Shown: positions 54,762 through 63,557, counted from the first letter of the stretch. The stretch is 64,000 nucleotides of DNA from Agrobacterium larrymoorei (GCF_030819275.1 NZ_JAUTBL010000002.1:2110501-2174500), one strand, 5' to 3'. Notes: generated by a model not told the origin, from the sequence alone. Translations and numbers: made by a program.

Positions 54762-55113
54762 AGCGTTTCCTTGTTAAATAGAAACGTTCTGCCGGAGCAG
54801 GTTTTCGTCAGGGCAAAGGCGATTGGCGAAGGGCATACCCAAAGGTACGGTCGAGCCGATCGCCTTTGAGCCTGGCGGAAAGATGCCCGGCCCTCCCGTC
54901 GCGCCGCTTCGCCGTGCGAAGCGATTAGCGCGCCGGGCGATTGAAGCTCTTGCAGATTTGCCAGCAAATCTGCGGGAGGGTTGGTTGAAACGGGCCACCT
55001 GCTTGCCCGGACGGCTTGGCCGTATGCTTTGGCTACGGCACGCGCCCTCCGGACAATCAGTCGATCCCGTTTGAACCAACAGAACTGTTTCTATTTAACA
55101 AGGAAACGCTCTA
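54760..55113. mobile_element. MITE-like element, 354 bp, with TA ends
   Basis: 54760-54786 and 55087-55113 are perfect 27-bp inverted repeats, starting TAGAGCGTTTCCTTGTTAAA. With one extra base the match continues for six more (GTTCTG). Both ends are TA, as expected for a TA target-site duplication of IS630/Tc1-type transposases. Internal hairpins occur at 54815-54868 and 54952-54973. No transposase is encoded. The left end provides the kinase stop codon and the right end abuts repeat copy A6. Confidence 0.8.
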
Positions 55114-55219
55114 AAGCAGGGTCCAAGCAAAACTGTGCTGCGGTCTTGCGATGAGAATATGCGCCAGAAAAAAGACCTAGAGCGTCAGGAGCGAACCTTA
55201 AAGATCGCGACACGATTTA
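55112..55219 (+). repeat. Repeat A copy 6
   Basis: Starts TAAAGC, sharing its TA with the right end of the MITE-like element, and ends CACGATTTA. It has the core hairpin, a diverged GATGAGAATATGCG block and the AAAGATCGCGACACG end. Confidence 0.85.
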
Positions 55220-55306
55220 GGCGCCGAACCGAGAGTTCTAGCGAAAGAAGGCGCCCTGTGAGGCGCCTCGATGCGGGTTGCCGAGAAGGGCGAGACCCAA
55301 CCCGGC

Positions 55307-55381
55307 GTCAGCCCCGGCCTTGAGCCGAGGATCCACATTTTCAACGACTTACGGATCCTTGACCCGAGGGCCAAGGATGAC
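55307..55381. repeat. Repeat B copy 3 (degenerate)
   Basis: Arms 55307-55335 (GTCAGCCCCGGCCTTGAGCC...) and 55353-55381 (GGATCCTTGACCCGAGGGCC...) match the element at 16203-16281 with several changes. It lies in the convergent gap before doxX. Confidence 0.75.
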
Positions 55382-55397
55382 GGCGAAGAAGGTCGCC

Positions 55398-55781
55398 TTA
55401 ACGCTTGTCGACTGCAAATGCGCCCGGACCTGCGGTCACTAGGAACAGGAAGAAGAAGCAGAAGAGGATCGCAGCATCACCGCCATTGATGGCGGGGAAG
55501 AAGCTCTTCGGCGCATGGGCCAGGAAGTAAGCGAACGCCATCTGGCCTGAGAGAATGAAGGCGACCGGGCGGGTGAAGAGGCCGATGAGAATGAGAATGC
55601 CGCCGATAAGTTCAAGCAACGCGGCTGCGAGAAGAAGCGGTGGGAGCGAGCCTTCCATCTGCGCCGGAGGAAAACCGAACAGCTTCTGGGTGCCGTGTTC
55701 GATGAAGAGAAGTGCGGCGATGATGCGCAGCGCCGCAAGGGCGTAGGGCTGATAGCGGGAAAGTTTTTCAAATACGGACAT
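55398..55781 (-). CDS. DoxX family membrane protein
   Basis: A 127-residue protein with four hydrophobic segments, starting YQPYALAALRIIAALLFIEHGTQKLFGFP, the DoxX signature. The family has been linked to quinol-related and redox functions, but the activity of most members is unknown. A lone gene facing the repeat cluster. Confidence 0.88.
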   Translation of the reverse strand: MSVFEKLSRYQPYALAALRIIAALLFIEHGTQKLFGFPPAQMEGSLPPLLLAAALLELIGGILILIGLFTRPVAFILSGQMAFAYFLAHAPKSFFPAINGGDAAILFCFFFLFLVTAGPGAFAVDKR

Positions 55782-56114
55782 TCAAGCGTTCCTGATTGGC
55801 GCATTTCCAGCGGCGGTGCTTAAGCTTCGTGTCTAGAAATGCTTTAAAACAATGGGTTGGAGCGCGCGCGATGGAAATACGGTCATCGCGTTTGCTCAAG
55901 GTGGCGCTTCGTCGATAGGCTTGAAATCGAGCGCTCGATAATCACATTTCCGACACCAGAAACAACGGACGCCGCCAACCCGCGGCGCAACTCTCCGTTG
56001 AGTTGAAAAAGCGATCCTTTTGTCGCCTCGTCTTGCAGAATTCAACCGTCAGCATCCATTGGCGCCAGAAATTTGTCCACATATTTTAGGATCGGACTAA
56101 AGGCCGGACCGCAC
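55782..56114. other. Intergenic region between doxX and glutamine amidotransferase gene
   Basis: A 333-base gap upstream of doxX (minus strand) and downstream of the amidotransferase gene. I see no coding frame, repeat or clear hairpin terminator in it. Confidence 0.45.
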
Positions 56115-56912
56115 TCAGGCGGTCATCAAAACCGCATCCCGATAGAACGGGGTGAAAGGCTTGAACTCGATCTTGCCCTTGACGACGGTCGCTACCGTAT
56201 TGGCGGGGATGATTTCCCACATCTCGCCACCCGTGCCGAAGGGTTCGGACGCGATCGCGATGCCTTCTCCCATGTTGCGCCAATAGAGCGTTGGTGGGCG
56301 GGCGTCGCTCGACCAGCGGAAAGCGTGCAACGTATCACCATCCGCGTGGATGGCGCTGAAACGGATGGGTTGATCCACCCCTGCATCCAGCACCACATCC
56401 ATGCAGATCTCGATGGTGCGGGAGAGCGCGTCGACCGGGTCCTTATCGAGGCCGAGCCCGGCAGCGATCAGAAACATCGCCTCGCTGTCGCCATTGCCGG
56501 CGCGCGAACAATAGACATCGTCGGAAATATGCGCCTCGATAGCGCGCTTCACCTTCTCGTAGCCGCCGATCTGGCCGTTATGCATGAAGAGGTGCCGGCC
56601 AAACCCGAAGGGATGGCAATTGGACATGGATACGCCGCCGGTGGTGGCGGAGCGCACATGCGCCAGAAACATGCCAGCGCGGATCTGATGACAGAGCGAA
56701 GTGAGGTTCTTGTCCGACCATGCAGGCAGAATGCCGCGATAAATGCCCGGCTCCGGCCGCTCGCCATACCAGCCAATCCCGCAACCGTCGCCATTCACCA
56801 CAGTCTTGGCTTCCCTGGCGGCAAGCGACTGGCTGATCAATGAACTTTCCGGCTCGATCAGCAGAGTGTCGAGCCAGACGGGTGAACCGGAATAGGCCAG
56901 AAAACGGCACAT
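56115..56912 (-). CDS. Class II glutamine amidotransferase (YafJ-like)
   Basis: Ntn-hydrolase of 265 residues. Starting at 56912 puts Cys directly after the initiator Met (MCRFLAYSG), as needed for an N-terminal nucleophile; the two-codon longer frame would not. Other motifs: GDGCGIGWYG, FLAHVRSATTG and FMHNGQIGG. The YafJ/EgtC-like group hydrolyses gamma-glutamyl bonds or acts as an amidotransferase; the acceptor is unknown. It is near the ATP-grasp/alpha-E operon but on the other strand. Confidence 0.88.
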   Translation of the reverse strand: MCRFLAYSGSPVWLDTLLIEPESSLISQSLAAREAKTVVNGDGCGIGWYGERPEPGIYRGILPAWSDKNLTSLCHQIRAGMFLAHVRSATTGGVSMSNCHPFGFGRHLFMHNGQIGGYEKVKRAIEAHISDDVYCSRAGNGDSEAMFLIAAGLGLDKDPVDALSRTIEICMDVVLDAGVDQPIRFSAIHADGDTLHAFRWSSDARPPTLYWRNMGEGIAIASEPFGTGGEMWEIIPANTVATVVKGKIEFKPFTPFYRDAVLMTA

Positions 56913-57021
56913 GCGCATACCTTCGTATCAGGTTGAAAGCGCCGCACCGATCGGATTCGGGGGCGGCTTCCTGTTGAACGAAGCCGCTCTTAAAGCCCGA
57001 TCGGGGCGTTTATGAGATGCT

Positions 57022-57642
57022 TCAGGCTTGCAGCACCACCACGCGAGCACCGACCGGAACGCGCTCGTAGAGGTCGATGATATCGTGGTTGAGCATACGG
57101 ATACAACCGCTCGACATGGCGTGTCCGATCGACTGCGGCTGGTTGGTACCATGCAGGCGGAACATCGTGTCATTGCCATTGCGATAAAGGTAAAGCGCAC
57201 GCGCGCCAAGCGGGTTGTTGATACCACCCGGCATGCCGCCGGCATATTTCAGGTTCCGCTCCGGCTCGCGACGGATCATGTTCGGCGTCGGCGTCCAGCT
57301 TGGCCATTCGGCCTTGCGGCCCACATAGGCATTGCCCTTCAGCGCTAAGCCCTGGCGACCGACACCCACGCCGTAGCGGACGGCGCGGCCATTGCCGAGA
57401 ACGAAATAGAGGCGGCGCGCAGGTGTGTCGACGATCACGGTACCGGCCGGATAAGTGGTTTCATAGGCCACTTCCTGGCGGCGCAGCTCCGGCTTGATCT
57501 TTTCAAGCGGCATGGCTGCCATCGGGAACTGCTCATTCGGCAAAGCCGCATAGTTCTGCCGCTGACCAGCCGGATTGATACTTGCGCAGCCTGCCAGGAA
57601 AAGCGGCAACCCGAATAGGACACCACGACGCGAAATCGACAT
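57022..57642 (-). CDS. L,D-transpeptidase, lipoprotein
   Basis: Makes 3-3 crosslinks in peptidoglycan or anchors proteins to it. The 206-residue product has a lipobox (LFLAGC, Cys19) and a YkuD domain with HGTNQPQSIGHAMSSGCIRM, where the final Cys is the nucleophile. It contains the ErfK-type IVVDTPARRLYFVLGNG strand pair. A lone gene with an A/T-rich promoter region upstream. Confidence 0.92.
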   Translation of the reverse strand: MSISRRGVLFGLPLFLAGCASINPAGQRQNYAALPNEQFPMAAMPLEKIKPELRRQEVAYETTYPAGTVIVDTPARRLYFVLGNGRAVRYGVGVGRQGLALKGNAYVGRKAEWPSWTPTPNMIRREPERNLKYAGGMPGGINNPLGARALYLYRNGNDTMFRLHGTNQPQSIGHAMSSGCIRMLNHDIIDLYERVPVGARVVVLQA

Positions 57643-58078
57643 ATTACCCCCTGCCTTGACGAATCTTTCGATTTAACAAGAGGTATGTTTTTATAGTTAA
57701 TAAATATCTAATATCAGCAGCCAAAGGTTAAGGCGGCGTAGCCACCAGCTCCGTCTGCCCGGCTCCTTCCTATTCCATCGCGGTCGCGCCGCATCTTATT
57801 CTCCGGCACCAACTTTTAGTGGACGGGCGCACAATAAAAATTCGCTCAATTTATAGGCACAAAGCTTTCACATCAGGCGTAAAAACCTCTGCAATTCCGT
57901 CAACACGGAATGAACTTTCCATGCGCTGCCGCATTTTGATGCTGAGAGGGAAAGATTGCTTTATTTTCAGTCGCTTTGCGGAACGGCGACCAGCCAAAAA
58001 ATCTGGATCGTCAACCGCTCATCCGGCTTGCATTGCTTCCAACCTTGTATTCAAATGTACAAAAAGGGGATCTGAAAG
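57643..58078. other. Intergenic region between L,D-transpeptidase and ATP-grasp genes
   Basis: A 436-base gap between divergent genes. 57670-57720 is A/T-rich (TTTTTATAGTTAATAAATATC) and likely holds the transpeptidase promoter. A plus-strand open frame starting near 57819 has no ribosome site and unusual composition, so I do not count it as a gene. Before the ATP-grasp start, AAAAGGGG is a good ribosome site. Confidence 0.5.
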
Positions 58079-59488
58079 TTGGCATTTGATGAAATGATAA
58101 ATGCGGACTCAACGCCGCGAAGCCCATACGCAAACTACAACGACTGGTATAGCCGACAGGACAGGTCGCACCTGATCCAGAAATCCAAGGACGCGGAAAA
58201 CATCTTCCGCAGAACCGGCATCACCTTTGCCGTCTACGGCCACGCAGACAGCGCCGAAAAGCTCATCCCCTTCGACATCATTCCGCGCATCATTTCCGGC
58301 AAGGAATGGCGCAAGCTCGCCCAGGGCATCGAACAGCGCGTTATCGCCCTCAACGCCTTTCTGGACGACATCTACCACAAGCAGGAAATCATCAAGGCAG
58401 GGCGCATTCCCCGCGAGCTGATCGAGAAGAACGAAGCCTTCCTGCCGCAGATGATCGGCTTCCGCCCACCGGGAGGCGTCTATACCCACATCGTCGGCAC
58501 CGATATCGTGCGCACCGGCGAAGACCAGTTCTACGTGCTGGAAGACAATGCCAGAACGCCGTCGGGCGTCAGCTATATGCTGGAAAACCGCGAAACCATG
58601 ATGCAGATGTTCCCCGAGCTCTTCCATGAGAACCGGGTGCAACGCGTCGAGGACTACCCCTATCAATTGCGCCAGTCGCTGGCTTCCCTTGCACCCCCAG
58701 GCTGCAAGGGCAAGCCGCGCGTTGCCGTGTTGACGCCCGGCATCCACAACTCCGCCTATTATGAGCATTCCTTCCTGGCCGATATGATGGGCGTGGAGCT
58801 GGTGGAAGGCTCCGACCTGCGCGTCATGGACGGCAAGGTGAAGATGCGCACGACGCAGGGATATGAGGCCATCGACGTGCTCTACCGCCGCGTCGATGAC
58901 GACTTCCTCGATCCCCTCACCTTCCGTCCGGATTCGGCACTCGGCATTCCCGGGATCATGGACGTCTATCGCGCTGGCAACATCACCATTGCCAATGCAC
59001 CGGGCACCGGCATTTCCGATGACAAGGCGATCTACTCCTATATGCCGGAAATCGTCGAGTTCTACACGGGCCGCAAACCGCTTCTGGAAAACGTGCCGAC
59101 CTGGCGCTGTTCGGAGCCGGATAGCCTGAAATACGTCCTCGACAATCTGGCCGATCTCGTCGTCAAGGAAGTACACGGCTCCGGCGGTTATGGCATGCTG
59201 GTTGGCCCGACCGCCAGCAAGAAGGAGCGCGCTTTGTTTGCCGATAAGCTGCGGGCGCGACCGAACAATTATATCGCCCAGCCGACGCTCTCTCTCTCCA
59301 CCGTCCCGATCATGGTGAAGAACGGCATCGCGCCGCGCCATGTCGATCTTCGTCCCTATGTGCTGGTGTCCGACAAGGTCAAAATCATTCCAGGCGGCTT
59401 GACCCGCGTGGCCCTCAAGCAGGGTTCGCTCGTCGTCAATTCCAGCCAGGGTGGCGGCACCAAAGACACCTGGGTACTGGAGGACTGA
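58079..59488 (+). CDS. Circularly permuted ATP-grasp protein
   Basis: A 469-residue COG2308-type (DUF404/DUF407) protein. Segments such as RPPGGVYTHIVGTDIVR, VLEDNARTPSGVSYMLENR, TPGIHNSAYYEH and KEVHGSGGYGMLVGP are its typical ATP-grasp motifs. The family is predicted to ligate a carboxylate to an amine, making peptide-like bonds in an unknown product. The start is TTG at 58079 after AAAAGGGG. It leads an operon, three bases ahead of the alpha-E gene, then a transglutaminase gene. Confidence 0.9.
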   Translation: MAFDEMINADSTPRSPYANYNDWYSRQDRSHLIQKSKDAENIFRRTGITFAVYGHADSAEKLIPFDIIPRIISGKEWRKLAQGIEQRVIALNAFLDDIYHKQEIIKAGRIPRELIEKNEAFLPQMIGFRPPGGVYTHIVGTDIVRTGEDQFYVLEDNARTPSGVSYMLENRETMMQMFPELFHENRVQRVEDYPYQLRQSLASLAPPGCKGKPRVAVLTPGIHNSAYYEHSFLADMMGVELVEGSDLRVMDGKVKMRTTQGYEAIDVLYRRVDDDFLDPLTFRPDSALGIPGIMDVYRAGNITIANAPGTGISDDKAIYSYMPEIVEFYTGRKPLLENVPTWRCSEPDSLKYVLDNLADLVVKEVHGSGGYGMLVGPTASKKERALFADKLRARPNNYIAQPTLSLSTVPIMVKNGIAPRHVDLRPYVLVSDKVKIIPGGLTRVALKQGSLVVNSSQGGGTKDTWVLED

Positions 59489-59491
59489 GCC

Positions 59492-60433
59492 ATGCTGGGA
59501 AGAACTGCAAACGGGCTCTACTGGATGTTCCGCTATATCGAGCGCGCCGAAAATATTGCGCGCCTCGTCGATGCGGGCCTGCGTGTCTCGCTGACGCGGA
59601 GCGGCAGCGCGGATGAAGATTGGGACGGCGTGCTGCAAAGTGCAGGCGTTCGCGAAGCCTTTCTCAAAGACAACGAAAAGGTCACGTCCGCAGATGCGAT
59701 CGACTATCTCCTGCGCGACAAGAGCAACCCGTCGAGCGTGATGTCCTGCATCGACTCCGGCCGCAACAACGCCCGCATGGTGCGCACCGCACTGACGCGC
59801 GAGACCTGGGAAGCGACCAACGAGTTCTGGATCGAGTTGAAGAGCCTGCTCGGACGCCGCCTGAAACCGGCGGAAATGCCGCATGTCATCGATGTCATCA
59901 AGCATCGGGCGGGTCTGGTGCGCGGCGCCTTCCACGGTTCGATGCTGCGCAACGATCTCTACAATTTCTCGCGCATCGGCACTTTCATCGAGCGGGCGGA
60001 CAACACAGCGCGCATTCTCGATGTCAAATATTACGTGCTTCTGCCGGCGGCAGCACAGGTCGGCTCGTCTCTGGACAATGCACAATGGGAATCGATCCTG
60101 CGTTCCGTCTCGGCCCACCGCTCCTATGGCTGGGTTTATGATGCGGAATATAAGCCAGCCAACATTGCCGACTTCCTCATTCTCAACGCCCGCATGCCGC
60201 GGTCGCTCGCCTATTGCTATGAGAAGATCGTCAGCAACCTCGGCTATCTCGCCAAGGATTATGGTGAACGGCACAAGGCGCACGAAACGTCGGACGCCAT
60301 CTTATCGACATTGAAGGAAACCACCATCGACCGCGTGATGGATCGGGGCCTGCACGAGTTCCTGGAAGCCTTCATCAACAGGAACGGTCAGTTGGGTCAG
60401 GAAATCACGGAAGGTTACCGCTTCTATCAGTAA
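59492..60433 (+). CDS. Alpha-E domain protein
   Basis: A 313-residue, almost entirely alpha-helical COG2307 protein (DUF403). The start MLGRTANGLYWMFRYIERAENIARLVDAGLR is its hallmark, followed by repeats of R-x-E-x-A-D-N patterns (FIERADNTARILDVKYY). It occurs next to the permuted ATP-grasp protein in many bacteria. Its role is unknown; a scaffold or additional ligase partner has been suggested. Translationally close to both neighbours. Confidence 0.9.
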   Translation: MLGRTANGLYWMFRYIERAENIARLVDAGLRVSLTRSGSADEDWDGVLQSAGVREAFLKDNEKVTSADAIDYLLRDKSNPSSVMSCIDSGRNNARMVRTALTRETWEATNEFWIELKSLLGRRLKPAEMPHVIDVIKHRAGLVRGAFHGSMLRNDLYNFSRIGTFIERADNTARILDVKYYVLLPAAAQVGSSLDNAQWESILRSVSAHRSYGWVYDAEYKPANIADFLILNARMPRSLAYCYEKIVSNLGYLAKDYGERHKAHETSDAILSTLKETTIDRVMDRGLHEFLEAFINRNGQLGQEITEGYRFYQ

Positions 60434-60460
60434 GCGGTACAAGACGGGGATACGGGGCGA

Positions 60461-61282
60461 ATGCGTCTGAAGATCAATCACACGACCGAATATCTTTACG
60501 AAGAGCCGGTGCCATATTCCCTTCAGCGCCTGCGCCTGACGCCGATCAGCGGCCCGATGCAGACCGTGCTGAACTGGGACGTCACCGTCGATGGCGCGAC
60601 CGTCGAAGTGAGCTATGACGATCATTTCGGCAATCGTGTCGAGCTTGTGGAGAGCGAAGGTCCCAGCCGCGCCGTCAAGGTTACCGCAAGCGGTGAAGTG
60701 GAAACGAAGGACAAGGCAGGCGTTTTCGGCGCGCATATCGGCAACGCGCCGCTCTGGCTTTTCATGCGCGATACGCCGCTGACCAAGCCCGGCAAGCTGA
60801 TACGCGAGATGGCCCGACAGAGTTCAGGCAGCACCGAACTGGAACGCCTTCACGAACTGATGGCCTTGATCCACCTGGAGGTCGAATATCAGACCGGCAG
60901 CACCGGCACTGAAACAACGGCTGAACAGGCGCTGGAAGCGGGCAAGGGTGTCTGCCAGGACCATGCCCATATCTTCATTGCCGCCTCCCGCCTGCTCGGC
61001 CATCCTGCCCGCTACGTCTCCGGCTATCTGATGATGGAAGGCGTCGAAGAACAGGTGGCAACCCACGCCTGGGGTGAAGCGCATCTTCCCGGTCTCGGCT
61101 GGGTCGGCTTCGACGCAGCCAACAAGATATGCCCGGATGAGCGCTATGTCCGCATCGCCACGGGCCTATCCTACCGCGACTGTGCGCCGGTGTCAGGCAT
61201 GCGCGTCGGCGTTTCCGGCGAAAGCCTGAGCGTCTCCGTCACCGTGCACGAATCCCAGAGCCAAAGTCAGTCGCAGAGCTGA
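60461..61282 (+). CDS. Transglutaminase-like peptidase
   Basis: A 273-residue protein with an N-terminal beta domain (LKINHTTEYLYEEPVPYSLQRLRLTP) and a transglutaminase core: Cys in GKGVCQDHAHIFIAASRLLG, His in THAWGEAHLPGLGWVGFDAAN and Asp in FDAAN. These proteins usually act as proteases or cross-linkers. It is the third gene of the ATP-grasp/alpha-E operon. The C-terminus is a QSQSQSQS tail, immediately followed by repeat A7. Confidence 0.9.
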   Translation: MRLKINHTTEYLYEEPVPYSLQRLRLTPISGPMQTVLNWDVTVDGATVEVSYDDHFGNRVELVESEGPSRAVKVTASGEVETKDKAGVFGAHIGNAPLWLFMRDTPLTKPGKLIREMARQSSGSTELERLHELMALIHLEVEYQTGSTGTETTAEQALEAGKGVCQDHAHIFIAASRLLGHPARYVSGYLMMEGVEEQVATHAWGEAHLPGLGWVGFDAANKICPDERYVRIATGLSYRDCAPVSGMRVGVSGESLSVSVTVHESQSQSQSQS

Positions 61283-61382
61283 AGCATATCGCGCAAAACT
61301 GTGCAGCGGTTTTGCGATAACGACATGCGATAACAAAGACCTAAAGCGTATGAGCGAATCTGAAAGATCGCGACACGCTTTA
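61280..61382 (+). repeat. Repeat A copy 7
   Basis: Starts TGAAGCATATCGCG, using the transglutaminase stop codon TGA as its first bases, and ends CGCGACACGCTTTA. It is the best match to the family consensus, with perfect core blocks. Confidence 0.88.
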
Positions 61383-61455
61383 AGGACTTGCACTGCGGGT
61401 GACCTTTCCCCGATGGAACCTCAAAGAACTCAGCTGCGGATAACGTCACCAGGTC

Positions 61456-62352
61456 TTAGCTGAAGGCTGTCGCTGCAATATGCGTGGCGACAGCTGCTTC
61501 AAGATTGGAGCGGTGACAGCGTCTGTAAAATTCCTGCGCCTCGGAAGAAATGTCCGAAGGAAGATCAACAAACTCGTCGAGCCGCATCCCGTCATATTCA
61601 TGCAATCCCTCACTTGGCAAGGACGAGACAGGAAGGAGACCCACCGCTTTCTGAATGGTCTCAAAATAGGCGATGTTGCGGTCCAGGACGGCGGGATCAC
61701 TCGTCTGACCATGCGCCAGAACAAGTTGTTTCGGCTTCAGGCTGCGGATGAGGTTCAATGAGGAACGGAGGCTGCGCAGATCTTCAGGCGCGCTGCTCCA
61801 GACTTCCGGAATGGGATGCTCGACCGCGTCCACCGCAAGGCACGTTTCAAGTTCCGGTATCCAGACGGCGAGATGGTCTGGCGTGTGTCCGGGCGTGTGC
61901 AGAAGGTGCAGACTGAGATCGCCGCCATGCAGCGTCATACTGCCGCCACTGAAGGTCAATGTGGGTGAAACGAGCTCCACTTCGTTAAAGCGGTGCTCGG
62001 TTTTTCTCTTCTGCTCCAGTGTCTGAAGAGCCGCGGGATCGCGCAAACGCTCGATGGCAGATTGATACGCGACGATCGGCGCCCCGCTGACGGCACTATT
62101 TCCCCAGAAATGGTCCCAGTCCATGTGCGAGTTCACAACGATCAGGGGTCGATCCCGCATTCGATCGGCAAGCAGATCCAATGCACGCCGACACAGGCTC
62201 GGCGTCCCCAGAGTATCGACCAGCACATTGAAACGCTCGGTGCCGACGAACACAGCGTCGACCTCATCACCCGCCCGTATAATCACGATACGATCATCCA
62301 GACCCGGATAGGAGGCAAGGCTCACATCACTTGTCATCATCCACTCTTTCAT
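61456..62352 (-). CDS. Metallo-beta-lactamase fold hydrolase
   Basis: A 298-residue MBL-fold protein. The metal motif reads SHMDWDHFWGN, i.e. H-x-D-x-D-H rather than the common H-x-H-x-D-H; HTPGHTPDH and the later Asp (AVDAVEHP) and His (LAHGQ) ligands are present. Substrate unknown; related proteins hydrolyse esters, thioesters or lactones. Start uncertain between 62352 and nearby ATGs. Confidence 0.85.
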   Translation of the reverse strand: MKEWMMTSDVSLASYPGLDDRIVIIRAGDEVDAVFVGTERFNVLVDTLGTPSLCRRALDLLADRMRDRPLIVVNSHMDWDHFWGNSAVSGAPIVAYQSAIERLRDPAALQTLEQKRKTEHRFNEVELVSPTLTFSGGSMTLHGGDLSLHLLHTPGHTPDHLAVWIPELETCLAVDAVEHPIPEVWSSAPEDLRSLRSSLNLIRSLKPKQLVLAHGQTSDPAVLDRNIAYFETIQKAVGLLPVSSLPSEGLHEYDGMRLDEFVDLPSDISSEAQEFYRRCHRSNLEAAVATHIAATAFS

Positions 62353-62508
62353 TGCGCAGACACCAGACGGTCAGCGGCTTCCCCAATCATGGTTGGGATG
62401 CTCCGATGGCGTCAAGCTCCAAGACATTTGTGGTTTTCCAGGGTTACAACCGAGCTTCCTTGCATCGAGCCTCGGCACATTTTAGCCCAATAACGGAAGT
62501 GGAGACGA

Positions 62509-62552
62509 TCACCCAAAACTGCTAAGCGGTTTTCGTCTTAATGACGTGCGCC
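62509..62552 (+). repeat. Repeat A copy 8 (fragment)
   Basis: About 45 bases resemble the core (CAAAACTGCTAAGCGGTTTTCG, then an AATGACGTGCG block). The end blocks are missing. It precedes the methyltransferase gene. Confidence 0.55.
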
Positions 62553-62570
62553 TACGCAAAGAGGACATCC

Positions 62571-63164
62571 ATGACCGCCCGCGATGACGAGACGATCGAT
62601 TTCTACGCCCGAGAAGTGGCCGCCTACACGACACGAGGCCAAGAGGCATCTCCTCGCCTTGAGGCCTTTCTTGCCGCGCTTCCGCCGGGCGGCCGCATTC
62701 TTGAACTCGGCTGCGGGGCGGGCCAGGATAGCGAAGCCATGCTCGCACGCGGCTTCGATGTTCACCCGACCGACGGCACGCCTGAGATGGCGCGCGCGGC
62801 CGCCGAACGTCTGGGCGTCGCGACCAGCACCTTGCTGTTCGAAGACATCAACGCGCAAAGCGCCTATGACGGCATCTGGGCCAACGCCTGTCTTCTCCAT
62901 GTACCACGCGCGACCCTGCCTTCGATCATCGCCCGCATCCATGCCGCCATGAGAGATAAGGGCGTCTTCTATGCCAGCTACAAAGCAGGAAAAGCCGAAG
63001 GCCGCGACGACATGGACCGCTTCTACAATTACCCGTCTTCGGATTGGCTTTTGGGCGTCTACCAGCGGCTCCCTTGGACGTCCGTCACCATCGACGAAGC
63101 CGAGGGCGGCGGCTACGACAACAAGCCAACCGACTGGCTGCATGTAACGGCTTTGAAACCATAA
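62571..63164 (+). CDS. Class I SAM-dependent methyltransferase
   Basis: A 197-residue protein with the SAM motif ILELGCGAGQDSEAML, acidic loop TDGTPEMAR and post-motif region ANACLLHVPRA, typical of small-molecule methyltransferases (Methyltransf_25/11). The start at 62571 has AGAGGA upstream. Substrate unknown. A possible C-terminal tail W-L-H-V-T is unremarkable. Confidence 0.87.
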   Translation: MTARDDETIDFYAREVAAYTTRGQEASPRLEAFLAALPPGGRILELGCGAGQDSEAMLARGFDVHPTDGTPEMARAAAERLGVATSTLLFEDINAQSAYDGIWANACLLHVPRATLPSIIARIHAAMRDKGVFYASYKAGKAEGRDDMDRFYNYPSSDWLLGVYQRLPWTSVTIDEAEGGGYDNKPTDWLHVTALKP

Positions 63165-63272
63165 GAGACCCTTTATTGGGCGCGTCCCTGTTTTTCATGA
63201 TGGATGCCAGATACCCGCGGAACCTAATCCACGTAGGACTGTTATCGGAGTGGGGAAAACAGGGACAGACTC

Positions 63273-63479
63273 GTGACAGGACAAGAATACCGCTTGGCTA
63301 GGTTTTTAAGCCACGACGCGATAAAGCAGGCGTCCCGCGCAGCATCCAGAACGTCGGTGCAGACGGACGAGCTTTTTTCCCATTTGCTCCAGCAACTTGA
63401 CGAGGCAGAGTTGCCTGAAGACTGTGCGTCCGAAGATGAGCGCCGCGAAGGCGATTGGCTTTCAAAAACCCGCAATTGA
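63273..63479 (+). CDS. Small hypothetical protein
   Basis: A 68-residue product with GTG start. Composition is acidic and polar (SVQTDELFSHLLQQLDEAELPEDC, then DERREGDW), lacking a membrane segment or recognisable domain. It lies between the methyltransferase gene and the minus-strand kinase gene. It could be real because its amino-acid composition looks protein-like, but I have no family evidence. Confidence 0.35.
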   Translation: MTGQEYRLARFLSHDAIKQASRAASRTSVQTDELFSHLLQQLDEAELPEDCASEDERREGDWLSKTRN

Positions 63480-63557
63480 ACCGAGGTACTGGGCAAGAAC
63501 CCATCGGCGTTTTCGAATGCCGGACTTAGGACAGCACGGCAACCTCCGCAACCGACG

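Noticed and set aside
54823..55074. 83-codon open frame inside the MITE-like element
   Set aside because: Composition is Arg/Pro/Leu-rich and the frame coincides with palindromic DNA. It has no transposase similarity.
57819..58097. 92-codon open frame before the ATP-grasp gene
   Set aside because: It overlaps the ATP-grasp start and its ribosome site, and has no recognisable domain.
58109..60283. 724-codon minus-strand open frame across the ATP-grasp and alpha-E genes
   Set aside because: Both plus-strand genes are well-supported family members with good spacing. The antisense product resembles no family.
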